From IMG/VR virus record IMGVR_UViG_3300015371_000150, positions 1-25,968 of that record: DNA of 25,968 bases. The stretch is one strand, 5' to 3'. The stretch is from a virus. Shown here one piece after another: positions 1 to 7,218 of this stretch. The stretch's first letter is position 1. Each line of letters starts with the position of its first letter. The position numbers and the translations under genes are program-made. The notes under the pieces were generated by a model that saw nothing but the letters and a program-made list of their open reading frames with translations, was not told the DNA's origin and made no database searches.

Positions 1-927
1 GAGCGGCAGATAGGGCCACGCTGCAATCTCCGATCCTGTCGGGATCGTCGGTGGAAACGTCGCCGGTTTGTTGGTGATGTCGGCCCAGTCAGACGCACCG
101 TCAGCACCGTCAGCGCCGGGCGGTCCCTGAATGCCCTGCTCGCCTTGAATGCCCTGAATGCCTTGGTCGCCCTGATCGCCTTTATCGCCCTTATCGCCTT
201 TATCGCCCTTATCGCCCTGCTCACCTTGAATGCCTTGGATGCCCTGATCGCCTGCCTCCGCCAGCAGGTCCCACTTGTCGGGGTTGGCGACGGGGTCTTC
301 GTTGAGGTTGTCGACCAGTGCCACGTAGCTCGAGCCGTTGAACTGCACGCCGTCGTGCTCGCCATACTGAGTGGCCGCGTTCCAGTCGCCGATCCAGTGA
401 ACACCCGGGATACCTTGCGGACCCGGTGGGCCGATCTGACCGCCGCGACCGGGGTTGGTCACCACCCACTGCTGCGTGTTGCCGTCGTCGTAGTAGACGA
501 AGAAAAACCCGGTGATCGTGTCGAACCAGAGATCGCATGGCACCGCCGTGGTCGGTGGCACCGGACTGGTTGTGAGCTTGGGTACCGCCGTTATGTCGAA
601 CTGCGTCGGTGTCGGACCCGACGCAGGAGACGGCGCAGCAATCGACGCCGGGACATCCTGCACCCAGACGCCACCGCCCGTCGATTTCGACTTGAAGGTG
701 AACGTAAATCCGGTGTCGAAGTTATGCCACTGGTCACCGACCTCAGGATGCTCTGGCGGCGTCGCCGCTGGTCGGACGAACGACGTCGGGATTTCCTGCA
801 CCCAAACGCCGCCTCCCGGCGGCGTCGGCCTTGCGACGAAGCTGAAGATAAATCCCGTGTTGGGATCACGCCAGCGATCACCGACTGTCGGCGAACTCGG
901 TGGCGTCATGGGGACAGCATGGGCCAT
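1..927 (-). CDS. Collagen-like tail fibre/appendage protein (partial, C-terminus outside window)
   Basis: A leftward gene of which the first 309 residues are visible. Three copies of a short module (around residues 16-46, 64-94 and 131-159) share a GDxW...TGFxFxF...GGGVWVQ pattern and probably form small beta-rich units. Residues 177-224 (WIGDWNAATQY... FNGSSYVAL...KWDLL) look like a CBM5/12 chitin-binding-type module, common in phage fibres. Gly-X-Y collagen repeats follow (GPPGPQGIPG near 167-175, then GDQ/GDK/GIQ triplets at 226-279), which should trimerise. The start is the ATG at 927, just beyond the terminator that follows the coat gene. It is probably a virion fibre contacting host or surface sugar. 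The tip domain is not visible, so specificity is unknown. Confidence 0.8.
   Translation of the reverse strand, partial: MAHAVPMTPPSSPTVGDRWRDPNTGFIFSFVARPTPPGGGVWVQEIPTSFVRPAATPPEHPEVGDQWHNFDTGFTFTFKSKSTGGGVWVQDVPASIAAPSPASGPTPTQFDITAVPKLTTSPVPPTTAVPCDLWFDTITGFFFVYYDDGNTQQWVVTNPGRGGQIGPPGPQGIPGVHWIGDWNAATQYGEHDGVQFNGSSYVALVDNLNEDPVANPDKWDLLAEAGDQGIQGIQGEQGDKGDKGDKGDKGDQGDQGIQGIQGEQGIQGPPGADGADGASDWADITNKPATFPPTIPTGSEIAAWPYLPL
120..262 (-). repeat. Collagen-coding triplet repeat (9-bp periodicity)
   Basis: The DNA encoding the Gly-X-Y stretch is a low-complexity tandem array with 9- and 18-base periodicity (alternating GGCGATAAG and GGCGATAAA units on the minus strand). Such tracts can expand or contract by slippage and would change fibre length without breaking frame. 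Confidence 0.8.
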
Positions 928-945
928 GAGTACCCTGTTAAGAGG

Positions 946-978
946 GAAAAAGTCGGCTTGACAATTCGTCAAGCCGAC
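946..978 (-). terminator. Rho-independent terminator after the coat gene
   Basis: An 11-bp perfect stem (952-962 with 968-978, arm GTCGGCTTGAC, 5-base loop) is followed on the minus strand by TTTTTCCCTCTT. It lies between the coat gene stop and the fibre start. A second inverted repeat (980-988 with 1008-1016, AAAACCCCG/CGGGGTTTT) overlaps the coat stop codon and may make this a tandem terminator. It would lower fibre expression relative to coat. Confidence 0.85.
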
Positions 979-1014
979 CAAAACCCCGACCTTCCACGGT
1001 GCCGACGCGGGGTT

Positions 1015-2022
1015 TTACGGTGCCGGTGTAACGATAGCCTGCGCCAACGCAACGCCGTCGACCACCTTGTAGCCGTAGACCTGCAAGCCGCGCAGGATTT
1101 GGCCGAAGGTGTGCTCGGACCGCAACGTCTCGACCTTGGAAACTTGCGAGGCGAAGGTCAGTCCGTGCGCATGACCGGCGTAGAACACCCACTCACCCGC
1201 CGCCAGCGCCGGGGGACCGGTAATCGGGCCCTTGGGTAGAAGGTTGGACACGTAGATCGTGAAACGATCAACCATGCCCAGCCGTCCGTTACGCAGCATC
1301 GACACGCTGTCACCGGACAGATACGCCTGCCGCAGTTCCGATTGCTTGATCTTGGTTGCGGCCCACGTGGGAATGACGGCCCAGCGCCCTTCTTCGGGCA
1401 CGTTCTGCTCGTCGAGCGCCTGCCCCATGCGCAGCAGCATGTCGAGGATCGACACCGAAGACGCAGGGGTGCCGGTCAGGGACGAACAAGCGACGGGGGT
1501 GCCGGTGACACCGAGGTTGATCGACGCGCTGATCTTGCCAGCGGTCGCCCCCCGGTTGGCCGCATCGGCCTGTCCGAGGATGCCGAGCAGAACGTCGGCA
1601 TCGATCTTGATCTTCATCTGCTGGCTGGCGTCGTCGGACCACATGCCCAGCAGGTTGAGGTCGGACTGCACCTCCATCACGTCGTCGAGGATGGTGGCGA
1701 AGTATTTGCCCTTGTTGATCAGCAGATCGATGATGTTGGAGCTCGGGCGCTCCACGACGATGCCGCCATCGGAGAGGTAATCATTGATGGTGATCGTCGG
1801 CTTGGTGCGAATGTGCACCGTATCGCCTTGGTTCTTAATCTCGCCTTCGTAGGCGGTGTTGCTGATCGCAGCCAGCACGGTCGAGGCGTAAAATTTCTCG
1901 AGTAGCTTGCCCGACCAAATCTCAGGAATGACGGTATGCGAGTAAGCCGGAGAGGGCGTGAGAGACCCGACCGGATAGATGGCAGGCGTGGTGCCTGATC
2001 CAGCGAGAGGATAGACGGCCAT
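1015..2022 (-). CDS. Major capsid (coat) protein, HK97-fold, P22-coat-like
   Basis: 335 residues, the usual size for a podovirus coat. The opening TPSPAYSHTVIPEIWSGKLLEKFYASTVL, split here as an IPEIWS...FYAST pattern, the following GDTVHIRTKP strand and the ...NKGKYFATILDDV segment are typical of P22-type/HK97-fold coat proteins. It assembles the capsid shell on the scaffold encoded just upstream. The start at 2022 has an AGGAG Shine-Dalgarno six bases upstream, part of which lies in a hairpin at 2031-2050. The gene follows the putative scaffold by 31 bases and ends in a terminator, the expected order portal-scaffold-coat. Confidence is high for coat protein; the exact subfamily is from pattern memory. 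Confidence 0.85.
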   Translation of the reverse strand: MAVYPLAGSGTTPAIYPVGSLTPSPAYSHTVIPEIWSGKLLEKFYASTVLAAISNTAYEGEIKNQGDTVHIRTKPTITINDYLSDGGIVVERPSSNIIDLLINKGKYFATILDDVMEVQSDLNLLGMWSDDASQQMKIKIDADVLLGILGQADAANRGATAGKISASINLGVTGTPVACSSLTGTPASSVSILDMLLRMGQALDEQNVPEEGRWAVIPTWAATKIKQSELRQAYLSGDSVSMLRNGRLGMVDRFTIYVSNLLPKGPITGPPALAAGEWVFYAGHAHGLTFASQVSKVETLRSEHTFGQILRGLQVYGYKVVDGVALAQAIVTPAP

Positions 2023-2030
2023 GGGAGGCT

Positions 2031-2050
2031 CCTGCGGCTAGCGCCGCAGG
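2031..2050 (-). promoter_or_regulatory. Hairpin overlapping the coat gene Shine-Dalgarno
   Basis: CCTGCGGC-GCTA-GCCGCAGG forms a perfect 8-bp stem on the minus strand. The 3' arm ends in AGG, the first bases of the AGGAG that serves the coat ATG at 2022. It sits in the whole 31-base gap between scaffold and coat, so it could tune coat translation or cut/stabilise the mRNA. It has no T tract and is not a terminator. Confidence 0.55.
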
Positions 2051-2053
2051 TCC

Positions 2054-3145
2054 CTAGTGGCCTTGCAGCGTCGTCGCCGTGCGAGGGTTGACCTGAATGC
2101 GTCCTTCGCGCTGTGCCGACATCAGGTCAGCCTCAGTCGCGATGCGCTCTGCATCCCGTCCACGGAACTTTCCGCTGGCGACGTCCATGTAGAACTGGGA
2201 AATGCCCTCGGCAGTCCAGACGGGTTTGCCTGCGGGTGCAATAGCAGCCGCTCGGGCCCTGCCGGGAGCCGCCAACTGCTCGAGCGTTACGCGAGGAGGT
2301 GGAGAAGCAGGCCCCCCACCGTGCGGTGGCGGGGCGTGTCCTCCCGCCTGCTGGCGGGCCTGAGCAGCTGCCGGGTCAGTGGCAGCCTCCTCTGCAAGAT
2401 ACCCCTGAAAGAAAGCTGCGACACGGTTGCTATCGCCTGCGTACCACGCTCTCTGGAGTAGCTCTTGCCGGTTGAGACCGGAATATACGTCCGGTCGTTT
2501 CGTCCACGCAATAAAATTCGGATCGCGGTTGAGGTCCTGCCAGCCCGGCACCGCGTTATCCATGCTGCCGTGCATGCGGGAGAGGAACTGCTTGCTGGTT
2601 TCGTTCGCCGTCGTCTCAACCTGCGCCTGCACCTGACCGACCGTTTGCGCGATGGGCTTGAGCATCGGTGCCACCGCCTCTTGGGCGGCACGCTTGATGA
2701 CGTCGATGAGGTCCGCGCCATAGTCGTCGATGTCCTTTTGCGACAGCAGAGTGGGAAGTTCTCCCTCGCCGGGCAGCGGCGCGGGCCGATGAACCTCGGC
2801 GGTGAGCTCGCGCATACGGTCATCGTACTGCTGCTGGGTCTCGTTCCACCGGCGCTGGTCGGCGTCGTAGCGGCCCTTCAGTGCCTTGAAGCGGTTCTCC
2901 CAGTTGACCGAGCCATCTGGGTTCGTCTCAGAAAGCTGAGGCTGCTCCAGCGGTAATTCGCCCTGTCCATTAGGCGGTGGAGTGCCGTTGGGCGGTGCAT
3001 CGCCTTCAGCAGGTGGGGCTGCATAAGTTGCGGTATGAGCCGCTGCACCGCGTGCGATGACGGCGGCGACCGACGGCGGCAGCGAGACATTGGGGTCAAC
3101 CCGGTCAGCGGGCATCTGCGGGGTGGACTGGGGCGTGTCGGGCAT
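2054..3145 (-). CDS. Putative scaffolding protein
   Basis: 363 residues, highly charged and rich in Pro, Ala and Gln, with a Pro-rich N-terminus (about 40-80), a central helical/coiled region (NRFKALKGRYDADQRRWNE... and KRAAQEAVAPMLKPIAQTV) and a Pro/Gly linker near 270-285. Composition and position directly upstream of the coat gene fit a scaffold that co-assembles with coat and is later removed. I chose the ATG at 3145 (MPDTPQ) because GGAGAG lies nine bases upstream; an in-frame TTG at 3163 would overlap that site. The 5' end overlaps the previous gene by 41 bases. No catalytic motif is visible, so a protease role is unlikely. Confidence 0.65.
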   Translation of the reverse strand: MPDTPQSTPQMPADRVDPNVSLPPSVAAVIARGAAAHTATYAAPPAEGDAPPNGTPPPNGQGELPLEQPQLSETNPDGSVNWENRFKALKGRYDADQRRWNETQQQYDDRMRELTAEVHRPAPLPGEGELPTLLSQKDIDDYGADLIDVIKRAAQEAVAPMLKPIAQTVGQVQAQVETTANETSKQFLSRMHGSMDNAVPGWQDLNRDPNFIAWTKRPDVYSGLNRQELLQRAWYAGDSNRVAAFFQGYLAEEAATDPAAAQARQQAGGHAPPPHGGGPASPPPRVTLEQLAAPGRARAAAIAPAGKPVWTAEGISQFYMDVASGKFRGRDAERIATEADLMSAQREGRIQVNPRTATTLQGH

Positions 3146-3392
3146 TGGTGTCTCTCCGTTCAAACGTGCCGCGCATCTCAGTGCACTCGTAGAGGTGCTT
3201 CCTCAGCTGCTGCACGGTTTTTACTTTGCCTTGAGCGCGGAACAGATCGTGTGGCGCGTCGCCGGACAGCATCTCGGCAATGGCCTGCACCTCGTAAGCG
3301 CGGAATGCCTCACACAACATCTGAAACTGGTTGGGCGCAATACCTTTGAGCGCCGTCGCCGCCATCACGAGGTCGACCAACGGTGTCGCCAT
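3105..3392 (-). CDS. Small head-region protein of unknown function (95 aa)
   Basis: 95 residues, mainly helical (MATPLVDLVMAATALKG..., MLCEAFRAYEVQAIAEML), with no transmembrane segment and no recognised motif. The ATG overlaps the stop of the preceding gene (TGATG), implying coupled translation, and its own Shine-Dalgarno is weak. The last 41 bases overlap the scaffold gene in another frame. Position between portal and scaffold suggests a virion assembly role. It is a real gene judging from its place in an unbroken chain of coupled leftward genes; function is unknown. Confidence 0.65.
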   Translation of the reverse strand: MATPLVDLVMAATALKGIAPNQFQMLCEAFRAYEVQAIAEMLSGDAPHDLFRAQGKVKTVQQLRKHLYECTEMRGTFERRDTNARHAPVHPADAR

Positions 3393-3631
3393 CAGCGCGT
3401 GACCTTGGTGCCGAGTTCAGCCATGTCGATGATCGTCGAGTACTGGGACGGCGCGTTGGCCCCGCTCGGCGTGAGCTTGGCGTAGTTGCTCATCGAGCGC
3501 TGCCACGGGTTGCCCTTGGTCACCTCGTCCATCGCATGACGCGACGGCAACAGCTGCTGCTTGCCGCCCTTGCCCTTGTGCTGGATCAGGCGGCCAGTGC
3601 CGGGATTGATCTTGCTGGGACCGTATTTCAT
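3392..3631 (-). CDS. Small basic head-region protein (79 aa)
   Basis: 79 residues, basic and Gly/Ser/Pro-rich, beginning MKYGPSKINPGTGRL, with IQHKGKGGKQQLLPSRHAMD in the middle. It reads like a largely unstructured small structural or assembly protein. Its ATG overlaps the stop of the gene before (AATGA) and its stop overlaps the ATG of the next (TGATG), placing it firmly in the portal-scaffold operon. No family is recognised. Confidence 0.6.
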   Translation of the reverse strand: MKYGPSKINPGTGRLIQHKGKGGKQQLLPSRHAMDEVTKGNPWQRSMSNYAKLTPSGANAPSQYSTIIDMAELGTKVTR

Positions 3632-3930
3632 TTGATTTTCGGCATCTTGGGCATCGACGGCATCTTCGGCCCAACCTTGATGTTGGGCGCGGTCGGTGCC
3701 TTGGCGGCGCTCTGCGCCTTGTTCATCGAGATGCCGCCACCGACCTGCGTCGGCTTGCCGGGCACGCCGCCTGCGCCCTTGGGCGGCTTCTGGATGCCGA
3801 ACTCGCCCGCGCCGCCGAAGCTCGAGCCGAGCGATTTGGCGCGCGGCTTGGGCGGTGGCACGGTGCCCTCGCCGCCCTGCCGCAGGGCTGCTGACATGGG
3901 GAGTTTCTTTTTGAAGCCACCGATGGCCAT
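3628..3930 (-). CDS. Low-complexity basic head-region protein (100 aa)
   Basis: 100 residues, very rich in Lys, Pro, Gly and Ala, ending in a repetitive PKMPSMPKMPKIK tail; predicted to be disordered. Start ATG at 3930 has GGGAGG six to seven bases upstream. That Shine-Dalgarno is part of a copy of the TAACCAC...GGTTA dyad (3933-3948). It is coupled to the next gene by an ATGA overlap. It might be a capsid-internal or DNA-contacting protein, but that is inference from composition only. Confidence 0.6.
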   Translation of the reverse strand: MAIGGFKKKLPMSAALRQGGEGTVPPPKPRAKSLGSSFGGAGEFGIQKPPKGAGGVPGKPTQVGGGISMNKAQSAAKAPTAPNIKVGPKMPSMPKMPKIK

Positions 3931-3932
3931 GA

Positions 3933-3948
3933 TAACCTCCCGTGGTTA
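3933..3948 (-). promoter_or_regulatory. TAACCAC-family dyad (copy 1), also carrying stop codon and Shine-Dalgarno
   Basis: On the minus strand the element reads TAACCACGGGAGGTTA, identical to the copy at 12712-12727. Its first three bases are the stop codon of the 108-residue gene and its GGGAGG is the ribosome-binding site of the next. Whether it is bound by a protein here is inference. Confidence 0.5.
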
Positions 3949-4272
3949 AGGCGCGCTCTGGCCGCCCTTGGCGGGCATCGAACCGCGCTGGCCGAACATG
4001 GCGGCCTTGCCGCCCTCGGCGAACTTGGCGTTGCCGCCTGATTTGGTCGGGCCGGAAGTCCCGGCCTTCTGCGGACCGGCATAGTCCTTGTTGGTCGTCG
4101 CTTCGGAGTAGAAGCCGTCGCCCGGCCCGCCCGCCTGCGGCTCCTGCCCACTCGAAATACCGCTCGATCCTTCCTGCGAGGACACACCGGGCTTCTGTGT
4201 CGCCGTACCTTTCGCCGGATGCATCGACGCATTGCCGCCGCTCAAGAACGGCGCGCGATCACCATTGGCCAT
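3946..4272 (-). CDS. Gly/Ser/Ala-rich small head-region protein (108 aa)
   Basis: 108 residues of low complexity, with many Gly, Ser, Ala and Gln and a few aromatic residues, likely disordered. I chose the ATG at 4272 (MANGDRAPF) because the GGGAG is six bases upstream; the in-frame ATG at 4278 would abut the site with no spacer. The portal stop (4275-4277) lies between them, giving tight coupling. It lies immediately downstream of the portal. Function unknown; a minor virion protein is plausible. Confidence 0.6.
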   Translation of the reverse strand: MANGDRAPFLSGGNASMHPAKGTATQKPGVSSQEGSSGISSGQEPQAGGPGDGFYSEATTNKDYAGPQKAGTSGPTKSGGNAKFAEGGKAAMFGQRGSMPAKGGQSAP

Positions 4273-4274
4273 GA

Positions 4275-6497
4275 TCATCTCCCTCGTGGACGTTGAACGA
4301 ACGTGGACGTGCGCGGCGCTTGCGCCTTGGTGCTCTCGCCGCCGGGTTTGCCCTGCTGCTGTGGTGTACTCCCGCCACCGGTCGGTGGTCCACTCACCTG
4401 CGGCGGTCCACCCGCCTTGGGCGGGCCACCGGGTGGCCGCTGGCCATCGCCCGGACCCTTGCCGGGCTCAGGCGGCTCCTGCTCGTGGCCGGGCTTGCCG
4501 CTCTGGGCGGCGAGTGCCTGCGCCTGCGCTTGCTGCTGCTGGAGCTCGTCCTCGGAAGGAACGATTTCCTCGCCGGACATGCCGATGGTGTTCGACACGC
4601 TGCGGAGGACGGCAGCACGCCCCTTGGGACCCATGATCGCCATGTCGATGGGATTGGCGGTCAGCTGCAGGAATTCCAGCTGGCGGGCCCGCATCGTCTC
4701 GCGTTGCATGGCCACGGCGACGCCCTTGGGCGTGACGCTCTCCGTGCCCTTCAGCATACCGGTCTGGTCAGTCAGCAGGATCAGGTCCATCAGGTTGGTG
4801 AGCGCCGGGCTCATCATGTCGCGGTCGAGGTTGGCGCACACCGTCTGGAGAATTTTGCTGGCGTTGCCCATCAGCATGGCAAGACCGGAGGCGGTCCGCC
4901 CGGCACCGCCTCCGGGGGAGTTTCCCGAGAGATAACGCGGGATAGCTGAAACGTCATCGCTCAGGTCGTAAATCGCTTTAAACACGCCTAAGAGTTCTTG
5001 CGCGTTGGATTGCGGTTGGAAAAATTCGATAGGCTTTTCCGTAGAGCTGGCGAGCAGCGGATTGGTGACATGCCATCGCTTCCACGGATAGAGGTCTTCG
5101 CCGGTCTCAAGACCTGCAAGACGCTCATCGTTGACCACCACCTGCGGACCCGAGGCGATGCTGATGTTGTTGACCAGTGATCGAAGAGAGGCATTGCAAA
5201 CCTCCTGCAGATCGGAAATCTGATCAGGAATGGCGTTGCCGATGGGAGTGCCGGGGACCTTCTCCCAGCTGGAGATGTAGTACTTGTGGCGGCGGCGCGG
5301 GCTTACGCTCAGCTGAACCTTGATGAGGTACTGACCGATCATCCACGCCTCGATGGCGTAGTCGCGCAACGGATCGGGAATGTCGACCTCGGAGAAGCCG
5401 TGCTCGATCAGCATGCGGCCTTGTACGTTGCCGGTGTACTGAAGACAGGAAATCATGTGGCTCTGGTTGAACCACGGGTCCTCGCGGCTCTCGAGTTGGG
5501 CACGCGGGCTCTCGGCCATGTCCCATTCCATCGACAACCCGCCGCGACCATAATTGTCGAGCACCGTTCGGATCGCCACCTTGTCGTAACCTTCGACATC
5601 GAGAAGATCGTTGAGGTCCGTTCGCGTCAGTCGGGTGCGCTCGATGATGGCGGCATCCTCGATGTCTGCGGCCCCCGGGGTCCAGTACAGATCGAAAGGC
5701 GAGATGCGCTCCCACCACAGTTTTGGCTTGCGCTGCATGAGAGGTCGGCCCGACGTCCAATCGACCTCGAACACCATGCGGACGCTTGGACCTTTGAGCA
5801 CCGCATACGGGAATAGCGGGATGTCAGTGATAATCTCGGCGAGTGCGCCGTAGAAATTCCCCTCGGTCAGGATTTCGTCGATCTTATCCTCGGCGAGCTT
5901 GGCTTGGTCCTCGCCCATCTTTTTGGCGGCGGTGCGCGCCTTGGCCATCAAGCCCCATAGCCGCTCGCGTATCTGCGTCGGGCCGATCTGCATGCCGATG
6001 GATTGAGCTTCCATCAACTCGCTCTGCATCAGCTGCTGGATCGACTGCTGGATTTCGTCGGGCACCTCGGGGTCGGCCTCGGGCTCCAGTCCCCATGCCC
6101 GGTCGGCTCCGAGGTAGACATCGCGCAGGAGGGAACTGGCACCCCGGCATTTGGCTGCGATCAGCCGGGCGTACACATCGGAGCCGCCGAACTTCCTGAT
6201 CTCCATCAACTTCTGCGGATCGTAGACGCCGTTGAAGGCGCGCATCGCTGACAGCAGTCGCTCGGTCCAACCGACGACAGTGTCGCGGTGACGGCGCATC
6301 ATGTCCCACTCGGTGCGGATAAAACCGACCAATCCCTTGTACTGGTCGGTGCTGGAAACGGCTTGCTGGGCGGAGGCTTGCTGCTGTGCCTCCATCTGGT
6401 CGATGCCCTCGTTCGACACCACGCGCAGCGATGTCGGGTAGCGCTGCGGCATGGGGATCACCGGAGGTTCCGGCTCCGGCGCGAACGGTGGTGGCAT
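4275..6497 (-). CDS. Portal protein, P22-like
   Basis: 740 residues, close to the size of P22-type portals. The N-terminal part contains the helical stretch (SSTDQYKGLVGFIRTEWDMM..., WTERLLSAMRAFNGVYDP) and the KFGGSDVYARLIAAKCRGA segment seen in this family; a core at about 215-600 carries the wing/stem region (including GNAIPDQISDLQEVCNA and SALRYLSG-like AIPRYLSGNSPGG). The last 80 residues are a Gln/Pro/Gly-rich tail. The portal forms the dodecameric DNA gate and binds the terminase for packaging. The ATG at 6497 has GGGGAAG five bases upstream. It heads the leftward head operon and is divergent from the terminase cassette. Confidence 0.85.
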   Translation of the reverse strand: MPPPFAPEPEPPVIPMPQRYPTSLRVVSNEGIDQMEAQQQASAQQAVSSTDQYKGLVGFIRTEWDMMRRHRDTVVGWTERLLSAMRAFNGVYDPQKLMEIRKFGGSDVYARLIAAKCRGASSLLRDVYLGADRAWGLEPEADPEVPDEIQQSIQQLMQSELMEAQSIGMQIGPTQIRERLWGLMAKARTAAKKMGEDQAKLAEDKIDEILTEGNFYGALAEIITDIPLFPYAVLKGPSVRMVFEVDWTSGRPLMQRKPKLWWERISPFDLYWTPGAADIEDAAIIERTRLTRTDLNDLLDVEGYDKVAIRTVLDNYGRGGLSMEWDMAESPRAQLESREDPWFNQSHMISCLQYTGNVQGRMLIEHGFSEVDIPDPLRDYAIEAWMIGQYLIKVQLSVSPRRRHKYYISSWEKVPGTPIGNAIPDQISDLQEVCNASLRSLVNNISIASGPQVVVNDERLAGLETGEDLYPWKRWHVTNPLLASSTEKPIEFFQPQSNAQELLGVFKAIYDLSDDVSAIPRYLSGNSPGGGAGRTASGLAMLMGNASKILQTVCANLDRDMMSPALTNLMDLILLTDQTGMLKGTESVTPKGVAVAMQRETMRARQLEFLQLTANPIDMAIMGPKGRAAVLRSVSNTIGMSGEEIVPSEDELQQQQAQAQALAAQSGKPGHEQEPPEPGKGPGDGQRPPGGPPKAGGPPQVSGPPTGGGSTPQQQGKPGGESTKAQAPRTSTFVQRPRGR

Positions 6498-6585
6498 TCA
6501 AACTTCCCCTGAAACATCCGACACGGCTAGTCAGATATTGCTGGTCATAGTAGTCCTTGCGTAATTTTACCACAAGGAGTGCCCC
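6498..6585. promoter_or_regulatory. Divergent intergenic region, portal versus terminase cassette
   Basis: The 88-base gap separates the leftward portal operon from the rightward terminase genes and is more AT-rich than its surroundings. On the minus strand TTGTGG, 17 bases, TACTAT forms a moderate sigma70-like promoter aimed at the portal. On the plus strand TTGCTG, 18 bases, TAATTT is a weaker candidate for the terminase cassette. Neither is strong enough to be certain. Confidence 0.35.
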
Positions 6586-7074
6586 ATGGCGTTGCCCGTC
6601 CGGCCGGAGCGGGAGATCACCGAGGTCGACATCAGCCGCCTCGCCCGCGAAATAGCCCGTGATTTGCGGCCTTTGGACCTCACGCTGCAGCAGATGCAGA
6701 TCACCCTCGAGCAGTGGGATCGCATCCAGAACAACCCGATTTTTCACACCCGTATGGTCGAGGAGGCACAGCTGTGGACCGCCTCGACCAAGCAGAATGT
6801 CCGCGAGCGGGTCGGGCTCAAGGCGTCGTTCATGGTCGAGGAATTGCTGCTCGACGCCGTCGGCATCGTGCAGGACGCGGGCATCCCCGGAGCGGCGCGG
6901 GTGCAGGCCTTGCAGTTCCTCGCCAAGATGGGTCACCTCGGCGAAGGGCCGGTGACCAAGGATGACGGCTCGGGTCGCGTCGCCATCAACATCTTCATTG
7001 GCGAGAAGAAACTTTCCTATGAAGGCGACACGCCCGTGCTGGAAGGGGAGGCCATCGATGTCGGTAATCCGTAG
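6586..7074 (+). CDS. Putative terminase small subunit
   Basis: 162 residues, largely helical, lying directly before the large terminase. The N-terminus (about 12-60) gives ISRLAREIARDLRPLDLTLQ then a QWDRIQNNPIFHTRMVEEAQLW helix pattern, which resembles small terminase-type proteins of podoviruses as I recall them. The C-terminus (130-162) is a beta-strand-like tail (VAINIFIGEKKLSYEG). It would recognise packaging DNA and recruit the large subunit. Start ATG at 6586 has AGGAG seven bases upstream. No clear HTH can be pointed to, so position weighs heavily in the call. Confidence 0.6.
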   Translation: MALPVRPEREITEVDISRLAREIARDLRPLDLTLQQMQITLEQWDRIQNNPIFHTRMVEEAQLWTASTKQNVRERVGLKASFMVEELLLDAVGIVQDAGIPGAARVQALQFLAKMGHLGEGPVTKDDGSGRVAINIFIGEKKLSYEGDTPVLEGEAIDVGNP

Positions 7075-7081
7075 AGGCTTG

Positions 7082-7099
7082 GCGAACTTTAAAGTTCGC
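7082..7099. repeat. CGAACTTNNAAGTTCG dyad, copy 1 (centre TA)
   Basis: GCGAACTTTAAAGTTCGC, a perfect 18-bp palindrome between the small terminase gene and the 37-residue ORF, ending six bases before that ORF's ATG. It is the only copy inside the virion module. Confidence 0.9.
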
Positions 7100-7104
7100 T
7101 CGCC

Positions 7105-7218
7105 ATGAGATGGCTCTGCATATTCATGCACCACCACTGGATACACATCCGCGGTGGTCTCTATCAGTGCACGCGCTGCAAGACGATCAGCGTCGGTGCA
7201 AACCGGGATAATCCATGA
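7105..7218 (+). CDS. Small cysteine-pair protein (37 aa) coupled to terL
   Basis: A 37-codon ORF beginning MRWLCIFMHHHWIHIRGG and ending LYQCTRCKTISVGANRDNP. It has a CxxC pair and His residues, like a half zinc ribbon. Its TGA overlaps the terL ATG (ATGA), which supports translation. It starts just after a dyad repeat, and there is no convincing Shine-Dalgarno. Similar tiny proteins with W..H.W...LYQC..C are familiar from phage packaging regions, from memory only. Confidence 0.55.
   Translation: MRWLCIFMHHHWIHIRGGLYQCTRCKTISVGANRDNP

Noticed and set aside
145-1239. 364-codon plus-strand ORF with LIALIAFIALI repeats
   Set aside because: It is the antisense of collagen Gly-X-Y codons and of the coat gene end; composition and lack of a ribosome-binding site mark it as a shadow.
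2054-3163. TTG start at 3163 for the scaffold gene
   Set aside because: It would place the GGAGAG ribosome-binding site inside the gene; the ATG at 3145 is correctly spaced from it.
5884-7146. 420-codon minus-strand ORF across the portal start and small terminase
   Set aside because: It runs through the portal start in another frame and is antisense to the small terminase; no ribosome-binding site and biased shadow composition.
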